In this document: piece after piece, positions 6,407-12,419 of the stretch
Position numbering within the stretch: position 1 is the first letter of the stretch
Layout of the letters: the number at the start of each line of letters is the position of its first letter
DNA from: Rubrobacter sp.
GTDB taxonomy: Bacteria > Actinomycetota > Rubrobacteria > Rubrobacterales > Rubrobacteraceae
Length of the DNA stretch: 12,566 nt
Assembly (NCBI GenBank): GCA_016781635.1
Contig: JADDPY010000596.1
Coordinates: 1-12,566, forward strand
Reading direction: 5' to 3'
Position numbers and translations under genes: made by a program
The notes under the pieces: model-generated
What the model saw: the letters and a program-made list of their open reading frames with translations, nothing else
What the model was told of the DNA's origin: nothing
The model's database searches: none

Positions 6407-6450
6407 CCCTAACTAGAGGTCGATAGAATAGCCCGACCCCTCATCTGCAC

Positions 6451-7248
6451 CTAAACTCTCGCGAGGAAGCCCGCGAGAGCGGCGTTGAACTTCTCCGGGG
6501 CCTCGAGGTTCGAGAGGTGACCGGCGTTCGGGAGGGTGACGTAACGGCTGTCGGGGATCTTCCCGGCCATCGCCTCCATGACCTCCGGGCTGGAGATGGC
6601 ATCCTCCTCGCCCCCCACGACGAGGGTCGGGACCTCTATCTCGCCGAGAAGGTCCGTCGAGTCTGGACGCTCGCGCATCGCGCCGAGGGCCGCCACGACG
6701 CCGTCGGGGGAGCTCTCGAGGATCATGCCTCGCACGTCCTCGACGACCTCGGGCTTCTCCCGAATCGTTCTCTTGGAGAGGAGACGCTCCATCTGCAGAT
6801 CGGGGAGGATCTCCACGCCCTCCTCGGTGACCCGTCGGGCGAGCTCGCGCCTGGTCTCCCTGGCCTCCTCGGGGTCCGGGTCCGGGCGGGTGTTGGCGAG
6901 GACGAGCGCGCTTATGCGCTCGGGGAAGAGCCTGAGGCACGCAAAGGCCACGTAGCCCCCCATCGAGAGGCCCCCGAGGGCCACGCGCTCCAGGTGCAGG
7001 GAATCGAGGAACTCTCGCACTCCTTCGGCGTAGAGGCGCACGTCGGGCTGGGCGCAGGGGCGAGGGGACCGGCCGAAGCCGGGGTAATCCGGAGCGATAA
7101 CCCGACGATCGCCATTCAGCGCCCGCACCTGTGGGACCCACATGCGCCGGTTCAGCGGGAAGGCGTGCAGCAGTACCAGGGGATCTTTCGGACCCGATCC
7201 ACTCTCCCCGTGGGCCATGGGCCCACCGTTCGTACGGTACTGTCGCAT
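6451..7248 (-). CDS. Alpha/beta hydrolase
   Basis: A 265-aa protein starts at ATG (cat at 7246-7248) behind a good ribosome binding site, GGAGG at 7257-7261, 8 nt away. The fold's landmarks are present: oxyanion region PLVLLHAFPLNRRMW at 23-37, IAPDYPGFGRS at 51-61, nucleophile elbow GLSMGG with Ser95, acid in VVGGEEDAISSP (Asp216), and His244 in NAGHLSNLEAP. The lid at about 120-200 is charged and helical. Overall it resembles PcaD-like 3-oxoadipate enol-lactonases and related carboxylesterases, but no aromatic catabolism gene is nearby, so the substrate is unknown. No signal peptide. It is divergent from the EamA transporter gene, with 93 bp between starts. An 8-bp inverted repeat (6456-6463 with 6472-6479) lies in its last codons. 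Confidence 0.9.
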   Translation of the reverse strand: MRQYRTNGGPMAHGESGSGPKDPLVLLHAFPLNRRMWVPQVRALNGDRRVIAPDYPGFGRSPRPCAQPDVRLYAEGVREFLDSLHLERVALGGLSMGGYVAFACLRLFPERISALVLANTRPDPDPEEARETRRELARRVTEEGVEILPDLQMERLLSKRTIREKPEVVEDVRGMILESSPDGVVAALGAMRERPDSTDLLGEIEVPTLVVGGEEDAISSPEVMEAMAGKIPDSRYVTLPNAGHLSNLEAPEKFNAALAGFLARV

Positions 7249-7256
7249 CCTCTTCT

Positions 7257-7261
7257 CCTCC
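7257..7261 (-). promoter_or_regulatory. Shine-Dalgarno of the alpha/beta hydrolase
   Basis: The - strand reads GGGAGGAG here; GGAGG is 8 nt before the ATG at 7248, which selects this start over the in-frame Met 11 codons later. Confidence 0.7.
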
Positions 7262-7315
7262 CAATCCTCGTGAAACTCTGCCGAAGCATCAGTTCTCGTA
7301 CACTAGCATCTAACC

Positions 7316-7321
7316 TAGAAT
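7316..7321 (+). promoter_or_regulatory. Candidate -10 box of the transporter gene
   Basis: TAGAAT (5 of 6 matches to TATAAT) lies 20 nt before GTG 7342 in the divergent intergenic region. TTCTCG at 7293-7298, 17 bp upstream, is at best a poor -35. The predicted transcript would begin close to the ATG at 7331 of a four-codon ORF. Confidence 0.4.
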
Positions 7322-7341
7322 GGGGCCCGAATGGTAGCGGC

Positions 7342-8208
7342 GTGACGGCGGACAGTGGCTTCTTGAGGGTCTTTTATGCGTGCCTCCTGGTGGGGGTGAC
7401 CGCGGTGTGGGGCTGGACCTTCGTCGTGGTGAGGGACGCTATAGACTTCTACGGCGTACTCCCGTTTCTGGCCGTCCGCTTCGCCCTGGCCGCCGTCGCG
7501 ATGGCCCCGCTGGCACGCAAGGCCCCGCCGAGGACGCTTGCCGTGGGCGGGCTCATTGGTCTCGTCCTCGCCGCTGGTTACCTATTTCAAACCACGGGCC
7601 TTCTCTTCACGACCCCGACCAACTCGGGGCTCATCACCGGACTCTTCGTCGTCTTCGCCCCCCTGGCGGACCGGCTGCTCTTCGGGGCGCAGCCCTCACG
7701 GCAGGTCCTTATCGCGGTAGCCCTGAGCCTCCTCGGGATGGCCTTTCTCGCCGGCGGCGGGCCGGACGGTGCAAACTGGGGGGACGTCCTCACGCTCCTC
7801 TGCGCCGGCGCTCTGGGGGCCCACATAGCGCTCCTCTCCCGCTACGCCCCCTCCCACGACGCGGGCGGGCTCGCATTCGCCCAGATCCTTGTGATGGCGC
7901 TCGTTTTCACCATCTCCTGGCCGCTCTTCGATCCCTTCACGTTTCCGCCGCGCGAGGTTTGGGTCCCGCTGCTCGCGACAGGACTCCTCGCGTCCGCCGG
8001 GGCGTTCTGGATGCAGACCTTCGTTCAGCAACGGCTGCCGGCGGCCCGCACCGCCGTAATACTTACGATGGAACCCCTCTTCGCCGCCCTCTTCGGGTAC
8101 TGGCTCTCAGGGGACAGGCTCGTAGCGGTTCAGATCTTCGGGGCCTCCATGATTCTCTCGGCTCTCGTCGTCGGAGAGGTGCTACCAGTCCTGCGCCGCG
8201 GCAAGTAG
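7342..8208 (+). CDS. EamA/DMT-superfamily transporter
   Basis: A 288-aa integral membrane protein, the usual length of a ten-helix EamA transporter made of two internal repeats. The first half has ACLLVGVTAVWGWTFVVVRD at 12-31, typical of repeat 1. The second ends with the signature LPAARTAVILTMEPLFAALF at 232-251 followed by GYWLSGDRL. The C-terminus is basic and presumably cytoplasmic. Such carriers export or import amino acids, metabolites or drugs; the substrate is not predictable here. The frame is open far upstream across the hydrolase gene, so the start is uncertain: GTG 7342 is chosen because it directly precedes the first helix and lies in the intergenic gap. TTG 7363 is an alternative. 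No good Shine-Dalgarno is visible. Confidence 0.87.
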   Translation: MTADSGFLRVFYACLLVGVTAVWGWTFVVVRDAIDFYGVLPFLAVRFALAAVAMAPLARKAPPRTLAVGGLIGLVLAAGYLFQTTGLLFTTPTNSGLITGLFVVFAPLADRLLFGAQPSRQVLIAVALSLLGMAFLAGGGPDGANWGDVLTLLCAGALGAHIALLSRYAPSHDAGGLAFAQILVMALVFTISWPLFDPFTFPPREVWVPLLATGLLASAGAFWMQTFVQQRLPAARTAVILTMEPLFAALFGYWLSGDRLVAVQIFGASMILSALVVGEVLPVLRRGK

Positions 8209-8338
8209 GAGTTTGTGAGAGGCGGCACGAAATCATGCTGGAGGCCACCGTCAAAACCCTGCCGCAGGCAAACGCCATGCCGCTCTCGACGCCTTCGTGC
8301 TATGGCGCGAGCAAGGGGTGGGCTTCCGCTGTGGACGA

Positions 8339-8344
8339 TAGAAT
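8339..8344 (+). promoter_or_regulatory. Candidate -10 box of the cysteine hydrolase gene
   Basis: TAGAAT lies 33 nt before ATG 8378 in the 169-bp gap after the transporter gene. The flanks (ATAGAATGGC) resemble those of the box at 7316 (CTAGAATGGG). I see no good -35. The rest of the 8209-8377 gap shows no gene or strong repeat. Confidence 0.4.
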
Positions 8345-8377
8345 GGCGGCTCGATAAGAAGTTTTTCGGGAGGTTCT

Positions 8378-9037
8378 ATGCCGCGCATGGTGGAGGTGCC
8401 AGAGTACGAGGTCCACGACGAGGTGCGGGTGGACCCCGCACGCACGGCACTCGTCGTCATAGATATGCAAAACGACTTCGTGAAGCAGGGCGGCTCGCTC
8501 GTGGTGGCCGACGCGGAGGCTACGCTCCCTAAAATACAGGGCCTCCTCGCGCTCGCGCGGGAGAACGGTATGAAGGTCGTCTACTCGCAGGACACCCACA
8601 CGGATGGGGACCCGGAGTGGAAGATCTGGCCGGAGCACGCCCGCGAGGGCACCTGGGGCTGGAACATAGTGGAGGAGCTTGCCCCCCGGGAGGGCGAGGC
8701 GGTGATCCGCAAGGTCCGCTACGACGCCTTCTACGGCACGCACCTGGATCACTTCCTGCGCCTGTGGGGGGTGGACACCCTCGTGATCTGCGGCACGGTC
8801 GCCAACATCTGCGTCCACTACACCGCAGCGAGCGCGGGCCTCAGATGGTACGACGTCGTCATCCCGAAAGACGCCGTCTCCGCCCTCGACCCCTTCGACC
8901 TCGAAGCATCGCTCAGGCAAACCGCCTTCTTGTTCAACGGCAGGATCTCGACGAGCGCGGCGATAAGGACGAGGGCGGAAGACGTCTACCGGAGCAAGCT
9001 GGAAGAAGCGGCCAGCGAGGCCCCCGAGGGCGTTTAG
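8378..9037 (+). CDS. Isochorismatase/nicotinamidase-family cysteine hydrolase
   Basis: A 219-aa protein with GGGAGG (8368-8373) 4 nt before ATG 8378; an in-frame ATG at 8387 is the alternative. The family catalytic triad is visible: Asp29 in ALVVIDMQNDF, Lys112 in VIRKVRYDAFYGT, and Cys145 in CGTVANICVHYTAASA, with the usual cis-peptide region before it. SQDTHTDGDPEW and WPEHAREGTWGW (residues 70-95) resemble nicotinamidases, where the equivalents of Asp72, His74 and His87 bind metal. That favours a PncA-like amidase (nicotinamide to nicotinate) or a close relative over a true isochorismatase. Another metal ligand of characterised PncA (His57 in M. tuberculosis) has no obvious counterpart. 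It follows the transporter gene on the same strand but with its own likely promoter, and is closed by a 12-bp hairpin. Confidence 0.9.
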   Translation: MPRMVEVPEYEVHDEVRVDPARTALVVIDMQNDFVKQGGSLVVADAEATLPKIQGLLALARENGMKVVYSQDTHTDGDPEWKIWPEHAREGTWGWNIVEELAPREGEAVIRKVRYDAFYGTHLDHFLRLWGVDTLVICGTVANICVHYTAASAGLRWYDVVIPKDAVSALDPFDLEASLRQTAFLFNGRISTSAAIRTRAEDVYRSKLEEAASEAPEGV

Positions 9038-9049
9038 CCCCGGGCAGAG

Positions 9050-9079
9050 CGACGGCCGGGTCATCGAACCCGGCCGTCG
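9050..9079. terminator. 12-bp perfect hairpin after the cysteine hydrolase
   Basis: CGACGGCCGGGT (9050-9061) and ACCCGGCCGTCG (9068-9079) pair perfectly over the loop CATCGA, 12 nt past the hydrolase stop. It lies between convergent genes and could stop transcription from both sides. No T-run follows. Confidence 0.75.
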
Positions 9080-9102
9080 AAGCTTGGCTGTGGATGCGGC
9101 CC

Positions 9103-9378
9103 CTAGGTGTTGTCGTCGTCCCCGTCGTCCGCCTGATCATCGCCCTGGTCATCCTGGCCGTCGTTACCGCCGTCGTCCTGGTCATCCGACTGATCGTCGG
9201 CCTGGTCCTCGCCCTGGTCGTCCGCCTGGTCCTCGCCCTGATCGTCGCCCTGGTCATCGGCGGGGGCGTTCTCCTCGGGGGCGTTGGCGGGCGGGGCATC
9301 GTTCGGGTTGTCTTCCGGCGCCGCGCCTGTCTGGCCGCAGGCCGACGACATGAAGGCTAGTACCATCAGGGCCATCAA
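9103..9378 (-). CDS. Acidic repeat lipoprotein
   Basis: A - strand gene ending at 9103. From TTG at 9378 it has 91 codons: a hydrophobic segment (MALMVLAFM), a lipobox-like SSAC with Cys14, a short Pro/Ala/Asn linker, then about 50 residues of almost only Asp, Glu, Gln, Gly and Ala. The tail is a DDQ-based repeat (DDQGEDQA occurs twice in tandem). It should be lipid-anchored outside the membrane with a strongly negative tail, perhaps binding cations. From the TTG the signal lacks positive charges. The in-frame codons upstream to the stop at 9433-9435 add SIRIRTLSGARTKTFSW, an excellent n-region, so the true start may be CTG 9432 or ATA 9426 behind AAAGGGG. It lies downstream of the histidine kinase on the same strand. 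Family not recognised; low-complexity tails diverge quickly. Confidence 0.72.
   Translation of the reverse strand: MMALMVLAFMSSACGQTGAAPEDNPNDAPPANAPEENAPADDQGDDQGEDQADDQGEDQADDQSDDQDDGGNDGQDDQGDDQADDGDDDNT
9200..9247 (-). repeat. Tandem 24-bp repeat in the lipoprotein gene
   Basis: Units 9200-9223 and 9224-9247 agree at 22 of 24 positions and each encodes DDQGEDQA. The neighbouring sequence continues with looser 12-bp periodicity (DDQ plus one residue). In-frame slippage would change tail length without shifting the frame. Confidence 0.75.
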
Positions 9379-9435
9379 CCAGGAGAACGTCTTCGTCCTC
9401 GCTCCGCTTAGCGTCCGAATTCTTATGCTCAGCTA

Positions 9436-9442
9436 CCCCTTT
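9436..9442 (-). promoter_or_regulatory. Ribosome binding site implying an upstream lipoprotein start
   Basis: The - strand reads AAAGGGG, then TAG, CTG, AGC, ATA in the lipoprotein frame. It is 3 nt from CTG 9432 and 9 nt from ATA 9426. No comparable site precedes TTG 9378, which argues for a non-standard upstream start. Confidence 0.4.
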
Positions 9443-9455
9443 CGGAAGTGGTTTC

Positions 9456-9526
9456 CTTACTGAGGCCATTATCGATGGGGAGCGTTAGACTGGGGTTTGC
9501 GGGTGGTTAGAAGGTTCTTACTGAGG
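9456..9526. repeat. Direct repeat CTTACTGAGG upstream of the lipoprotein gene
   Basis: CTTACTGAGG occurs at 9456-9465 and 9517-9526, 61 bp apart, in the gap between the lipoprotein and kinase genes. The stretch 9433-9606 holds no gene I can support. It also has a GATAAT box on the - strand (9468-9473) and an imperfect hairpin at 9532-9553 (TGCGG with CCGCA, CAC with GTG). Confidence 0.45.
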
Positions 9527-9606
9527 AGAACTGCGGTCACTGTGGTGTCCGCAACGTGCGCTCGCGTGTACTCCTCCTTCCGGAGCGAGTTGTTGACCGC
9601 CGGTAC

Positions 9607-11043
9607 CTATTCTCCGTTGCCGGCGACCCGTAGGGGGTGGGGATGGTTGGCCGGAAGGTCGGCGGCGAGGGGAAGGCAGATCCTCATCCTCGTCCCTTCA
9701 CCCTCGCGGCTTTGCGCGTCGATGCGTCCCCCGTGCGCCTCGACGATTGTCTTGGCTATTGGGAGCCCCAGGCCCGTGCCGCCTTGTTTGCGGCTGCGGG
9801 CCTTGTCCACGCGGTAGAAGCGCTCGAAGATTCGGGGTAGCTCCTCCTCCGGGATGCCCGGTCCCTCGTCGGCGACCTCGACGCAGAGCTCACCGGAGCC
9901 TGCCGTCGAGGTGAGCGTCACCGTTCCGCCCGGGGCGCCGTACTTCGCGGCGTTGTCCGCGAGGATGAGAACGGCCTGCTCGATCTGGCGGGGGTCGATC
10001 CGCAGCTGCCCCTGGACGTCCAGGCCCGTGATCCGGGGCTCCGCGCCCCGCTCCCGAACCAGGACCTCCACGCGTCCCGCCAGCTCGGCGAGGAAAGGCT
10101 CGGCGCTGACGATCTCGGACTTCTGCGGCAGCGAGGTCGAGTCCGATCGAGCGAGGAACAGGAGGTCCTCGACCAGCCGGGACATGCGGTCGGATTCCTC
10201 CAGGATCTCCTCCAGGATCTCGCCGTGCTCGCAGTCGCGGTCCATCTGCATGCCGACCTCTGCGTTGACGCGCAGCACGGTTAGGGGTGTCCTGAGCTCG
10301 TGCGAGGCGTCGGCGAGGAAGTCGGTCTTGGCCTTGGAGGCCCGGGCGAGCGCGGCCGCCGCCTCCCGCTCCCCGGCGTAGAGCCGCCTGAGCTCGCCGA
10401 CCACGCGCACCGCGGCGTAGGCCAGGGCCACGCCCATCAAGAAGAGGCCGACCATCGCCGCTATAAGAAGGAGCCGCGCATTGGCGTTCGCCCGGTCCAC
10501 CGCATTCAGGGATTCGGCCGAGAGCTGCTCGCCGAGCCTGTCTATCTCGAGGGCCTGCGCTTCGAGCCCCCCGAGCATCTCCAGTCCGCGGTCGCTGGCC
10601 TCTGTGAACGCCGCTGGATCCGAGCTGCGAACGTCCACCGCTGGCCGGAAGACGCCGTAGTATTCCTCGGCGGCGCGGCGGATCTCATCCGGTTGCGCTA
10701 CGTCGGGCTCCCGGACGCCGATCTCCTCCAGCTCGTCCACCTCCTGGAGCAGCCTCTCGTACGCTGCCTCGAAGGCCCGAACGCCGCCCCGGGAGCTCCC
10801 CACGAACGCCAGGTTGCGGTGGTAGTGGCGCACGTCCAGCACGGCGACCCGGAGGTCGTCGCCGTGGTCTTCTATCTCCACGTCGTACCCGAGCGCCCTG
10901 TCCGTTACCCCCTCGACCCGCCCGTTGACAACGATCCCCACCACGCCGACCAGGGCGACCGCGAGCAGAAGGCCGCCCACCGCCGCGACCACCACGCGCA
11001 GCGGCCTATGCCATACCTTGCCGAGCCAGTCGAACGGGGACAC
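9607..11043 (-). CDS. Sensor histidine kinase with CHASE3-like sensor
   Basis: A 478-aa membrane kinase starts at GTG (cac at 11041-11043) with GGGAG 7 nt upstream. TM1 is at about 15-39 and TM2 at 190-212. The roughly 150-residue segment between them is helical and resembles a CHASE3 domain (RVAVLDVRHYHRNLAF, then FEAAYERLLQEVDELEEI). After a short juxtamembrane coil comes HisKA with SHELRTPL (His248), then HATPase_c with the N box DNAAKY (Asn364), G1 DEGPGIP (392-398), F box FERFYR and G2 GGTGLGL (421-427). All catalytic motifs are intact. It is divergent from the response regulator gene across 69 bp, and that regulator is its presumed partner. The acidic lipoprotein gene lies downstream on the same strand. 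The signal is unknown; the neighbours hint at an extracytoplasmic one. Confidence 0.93.
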   Translation of the reverse strand: MSPFDWLGKVWHRPLRVVVAAVGGLLLAVALVGVVGIVVNGRVEGVTDRALGYDVEIEDHGDDLRVAVLDVRHYHRNLAFVGSSRGGVRAFEAAYERLLQEVDELEEIGVREPDVAQPDEIRRAAEEYYGVFRPAVDVRSSDPAAFTEASDRGLEMLGGLEAQALEIDRLGEQLSAESLNAVDRANANARLLLIAAMVGLFLMGVALAYAAVRVVGELRRLYAGEREAAAALARASKAKTDFLADASHELRTPLTVLRVNAEVGMQMDRDCEHGEILEEILEESDRMSRLVEDLLFLARSDSTSLPQKSEIVSAEPFLAELAGRVEVLVRERGAEPRITGLDVQGQLRIDPRQIEQAVLILADNAAKYGAPGGTVTLTSTAGSGELCVEVADEGPGIPEEELPRIFERFYRVDKARSRKQGGTGLGLPIAKTIVEAHGGRIDAQSREGEGTRMRICLPLAADLPANHPHPLRVAGNGE

Positions 11044-11053
11044 TTCACTTCTC

Positions 11054-11066
11054 CCGGTGTCCGGTG
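11054..11066. repeat. Tandem 7-bp direct repeat between kinase and regulator
   Basis: CCGGTG occurs at 11054-11059 and again at 11061-11066, one base apart, in the 69-bp divergent region. It sits over the kinase ribosome binding site and upstream of the regulator's TATACT box. OmpR-family proteins bind direct repeats, so autoregulation is possible, although their half-sites are usually about 10-11 bp apart. Confidence 0.35.
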
Positions 11067-11092
11067 CCGTACATCTTTCGAGGAACGTGCAT

Positions 11093-11098
11093 TATACT
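11093..11098 (+). promoter_or_regulatory. Candidate -10 box of the response regulator gene
   Basis: TATACT (5 of 6 matches) ends 14 nt before ATG 11113. Transcription would begin near 11105, leaving a leader of 6-9 nt with no Shine-Dalgarno. No -35 match is evident, so activation by a bound regulator is plausible. Confidence 0.5.
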
Positions 11099-11112
11099 CC
11101 TGGTTCGAATTT

Positions 11113-11808
11113 ATGAAGGTACTGGTGATAGAAGATGAAGCCCCGATCGTGCGTGCCCTGGAGCGCGGCTTCGCCGCGGGCGGACACCTCGTGGTCAGCG
11201 CGGACAACGGCGAGGACGGGATCTCGCTCGCGATGGACCGGACGATCGACTTCGTGTTGCTCGACATCTCGTTGCCGGGAAAGGATGGCCACCAGGTTCT
11301 GGCGCGCATCCGGGCGGTGCGCCCCGACGTGCCCGTGCTGATGCTGACCGCTCGCGACGACCTGGAGAACAAGGTGAGCGCGCTCAACGCCGGGGCCGAC
11401 GACTACGTGACGAAGCCGTTCGCCTTCGAGGAGTTGCTCGCGAGGATGGGGGCCCTGAGCCGCCGCACCGGGCCGTCCGACTCGCAGATCGAAGCCGGCG
11501 ACCTCCGGATCAACCTGCTCTCGCATCGGGTGTGGCGTGGCGGCAAGGAGATCGAGCTGTCGAGCCGCGAGTTCTCGCTGCTCGAATTCCTGATCCGCAA
11601 CCCCCGCCAGGTTCTCTCGCGCCAGCAGATCCTCTCGGCAGTCTGGGATTACGCCTTCGACCCCGGCTCGAACGTCTTGAACGTCTACGTGCGCTACCTG
11701 CGCAGCAAGATCGACCGCGCCGGTGAGTCCTCCCTCATCTCCACCGTCCGGGGCGTCGGCTACCGCTTCGACCCCCCCGAAGAGACTCAGTCGTCCTCGC
11801 CCTCGTAG
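11113..11808 (+). CDS. OmpR/PhoB-family response regulator
   Basis: A 231-aa two-domain regulator starts at ATG 11113, where the protein begins directly with beta-1 (MKVLVIEDEA). The frame is open far upstream over the kinase gene, but that is shadow. The receiver domain has Glu7/Asp8, the phosphoacceptor Asp51 in FVLLDISLPGKDG, Thr79 in MLTARDD, and Lys101 in VTKPFAFEELL. The C-terminal winged helix (about 125-220) has IELSSREFSLLEFLIRNPRQ, then VLSRQQILSAVWDYAFD, then NVYVRYLRSKID and the end motif TVRGVGYRFD. It should be phosphorylated by the divergent kinase and act as a DNA-binding transcription factor. No ribosome binding site is visible, in line with a near-leaderless mRNA from TATACT. 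Its last 22 nt overlap the 3' end of the convergent membrane-protein gene. Confidence 0.94.
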   Translation: MKVLVIEDEAPIVRALERGFAAGGHLVVSADNGEDGISLAMDRTIDFVLLDISLPGKDGHQVLARIRAVRPDVPVLMLTARDDLENKVSALNAGADDYVTKPFAFEELLARMGALSRRTGPSDSQIEAGDLRINLLSHRVWRGGKEIELSSREFSLLEFLIRNPRQVLSRQQILSAVWDYAFDPGSNVLNVYVRYLRSKIDRAGESSLISTVRGVGYRFDPPEETQSSSPS

Positions 11809-12419
11809 GCGTCGTCGCCATAAGCGTCGTCCTTATAAGAGTCATCGTCATCGCCGGCGTCTCCCAACGGAGGCGTCGGGACCGGGTCTACGGGCTGCGG
11901 AATCGGGGCGTTGCTTGCCGGAGTCTGGTCGGGGTCGGTTAGCTCGATCTCCACGACGACGGGCTCCTGGAGCGCGTGGATCTCTACCAGGGCCTCGCGC
12001 TCGTCCTTGATGACGAAAAAGTACCATTCCTCCGGCGAGAAGCCGAGGTCCGCGACGACCCAGCCCCCGGAGGCGAAGGATTCGCGGTAGAAGGTCCGGA
12101 TCTCGTCCGCGCTCGCATCCGTGACATACTCGAGCCGCGTCCTCGCGAAGCCTTCGAGCTGCCCCTGCCGGTACCCCACACGCGTCGAACCCGGGGGGCG
12201 GGAGAGCTCCGCGAGGTCCCTACCGGGCACGTCCTCATCCGCTACAGCTCGAGGAGGTGCGGCGGCCTCCTCGGCGGGCGAAGTGGAGGCTACGGGCTGC
12301 GGCGGGGGCGTCGCTGGCGAACCCTGGAGGTCGAGTCCCGATAGGGTCCATCCCACGGCAAAGGCCGCGAGGACCACCGGCAGGGCAAAGACGGCCACGA
12401 TAAGCGCCGCATTCTTCAA
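11787..12419 (-). CDS. Single-pass membrane protein with acidic C-terminal tail
   Basis: From TTG at 12419 this is a 210-aa protein: MKNAALIVAVFALPVVLAAF and a few more residues form one membrane helix or uncleaved signal, then a Pro/Ala/Ser linker (33-65). A folded segment follows at about 66-162 (LAELSRPPGSTRVGYR, LEYVTDASADEIRTFYRESF, WYFFVIKDEREALVEIHAL), then a Pro-rich stretch and a tail of Asp, Tyr and Glu (GDDDDSYKDDAYGDDAYEGE). The folded part should lie outside the membrane. I do not recognise a named family, although the DASADEIRTFYRESFASGGW pattern resembles small domains in other bacterial exported proteins. AAGGG lies 4 nt before this TTG. The frame continues to TTG 12530 (247 aa), but those 37 codons have only about half G or C in third position, unlike the rest, so I prefer the shorter form. 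Confidence 0.72.
   Translation of the reverse strand: MKNAALIVAVFALPVVLAAFAVGWTLSGLDLQGSPATPPPQPVASTSPAEEAAAPPRAVADEDVPGRDLAELSRPPGSTRVGYRQGQLEGFARTRLEYVTDASADEIRTFYRESFASGGWVVADLGFSPEEWYFFVIKDEREALVEIHALQEPVVVEIELTDPDQTPASNAPIPQPVDPVPTPPLGDAGDDDDSYKDDAYGDDAYEGEDD

Noticed and set aside
6456..6479. 8-bp inverted repeat at the end of the alpha/beta hydrolase gene
   Set aside because: CTCTCGCG and CGCGAGAG pair perfectly, but they lie inside the coding sequence in GC-rich DNA with no T-run. Too weak to call a terminator.
6517..7341. Upstream extension of the transporter frame
   Set aside because: It is antisense to the alpha/beta hydrolase, which has a complete catalytic triad. The membrane protein begins only at about 7342.
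9200..9247. Possible CRISPR-like repeat
   Set aside because: The units are directly adjacent without spacers and are in frame within a coding sequence, so this is a protein repeat.
8617..9360. Hydrophobic + strand ORF with runs of Val, Leu and Ile
   Set aside because: The hydrophobic part is the reverse complement of the Asp/Gln repeat of the lipoprotein; the rest is a shadow of the cysteine hydrolase. Codon complementarity explains it.
10300..11112. Upstream extension of the response regulator frame
   Set aside because: It is antisense to the histidine kinase. The receiver domain starts directly at ATG 11113.
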